From Plantactinospora alkalitolerans (GTDB lineage Bacteria; Actinomycetota; Actinomycetes; Mycobacteriales; Micromonosporaceae): a stretch of DNA of 64,000 nt. Made by a program: the position numbers and the translations under genes. The stretch's first letter is position 1; each line of letters starts with the position of its first letter. The stretch is from positions 33,188 through 97,187 of the forward strand of contig NZ_JADPUN010000144.1 of assembly GCF_015690345.1 (NCBI RefSeq), given 5' to 3'. Shown here one piece after another: positions 63,849 through 64,000 of this stretch. Below the pieces are notes generated by a model, which was not told the origin of the DNA, ran no database searches, and saw only the letters and a list, made by a program, of their open reading frames with translations.

Positions 63849-64000
63849 CGGCTGTGGCGGGGCTAGTGGTTCCGTGGGCGTCGGCTCCGGAACTCCCGCC
63901 GATCCCCGAGCCGACTCTGCGGCCCGCCGACACGGCGGGCGGGCCGGGCGCCGCGGCCCGGTCCCCGGGCCGGGGCGGCTCCGGGGCGCGGTCCCGGGGG
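63849..64000. other. Right-edge sequence upstream of parA
   Basis: Very GC-rich, with runs such as CGGGCCGGGGCGGCTCCGGGGCG. It is open in the parA frame. By synteny rsmG should follow to the right on the same strand, but I cannot identify it in these 152 bp. Confidence 0.4.

Overview
The window is high-GC actinobacterial chromosome. Gene content and order point to Micromonosporaceae (Micromonospora or a close relative): an origin-proximal block syntenic with Mycobacterium tuberculosis Rv3907c-Rv3918c (pcnA, murJ/mviN, sigM, anti-sigma, trxB, trxA, cwlM, Rv3916c-like, parB, parA), an ino1-padR-DUF5318-ponA block syntenic with Rv0046c-Rv0050, XRE/DUF397 pairs, a SigE-family sigma factor, and short intergenic repeats containing GGGGCCCTTCC that I associate with this family. 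Genus is not decided. I see no rRNA, tRNA, CRISPR array, transposase or prophage.

The dominant feature is structural. Bases 1-15406 are the exact reverse complement of bases 15407-30812 (position x pairs with 30813 minus x), with no spacer. Every gene in the left arm therefore has a mirror copy in the right arm. The centre cuts a ponA-like penicillin-binding protein gene inside its N-terminal tail. The left arm runs off the window edge inside the MMPL gene, so the outer left boundary is not visible. The right arm joins unique sequence without a break and has the order expected for the family, so I treat it as the genuine locus and the left arm as a suspected fold-back duplicate. A real inverted duplication or a hairpin end cannot be excluded from sequence alone.

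Arm content, from the outside inwards: MMPL exporter with its TetR regulator; a 2,220-residue secreted RHS/YD-repeat protein with a C-terminal HEKVH metallopeptidase-like domain and a small zinc-ribbon gene behind it; an O6-alkylguanine-DNA alkyltransferase; a CopB-like (CPH) P-type ATPase with a CsoR-like operator; inositol-3-phosphate synthase with a PadR regulator; a DUF5318 gene; and the truncated ponA start.

Unique region 30813-48000: end of the MMPL gene; a QW-motif alpha/alpha-toroid protein; two overlapping small cysteine-containing genes divergent from an XRE/DUF5753-DUF397 pair plus a short helical-repeat protein; a two-domain VOC protein; a GbsR/MarR regulator divergent from a DUF4097 protein and an alpha/beta hydrolase; an APH-family gene between two copies of a 59-bp repeat; a SigE-family sigma factor with a membrane protein; an NfeD-flotillin pair; a DUF1963-like protein; a membrane-anchored protein; and CCA tRNA nucleotidyltransferase.

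Region 47500-64000 is cell-envelope and segregation machinery: MurJ and a separate pseudokinase corresponding to the second half of mycobacterial MviN, SigM with a candidate anti-sigma factor, thioredoxin reductase and thioredoxin, CwlM-like amidase, a GNAT protein, an aminotransferase overlapping a D-Ala-D-Ala ligase-like gene, a HIT-like protein, and ParB/ParA with three parS sites and nearby DnaA-box-like sequences. The replication origin is expected beyond the right edge.
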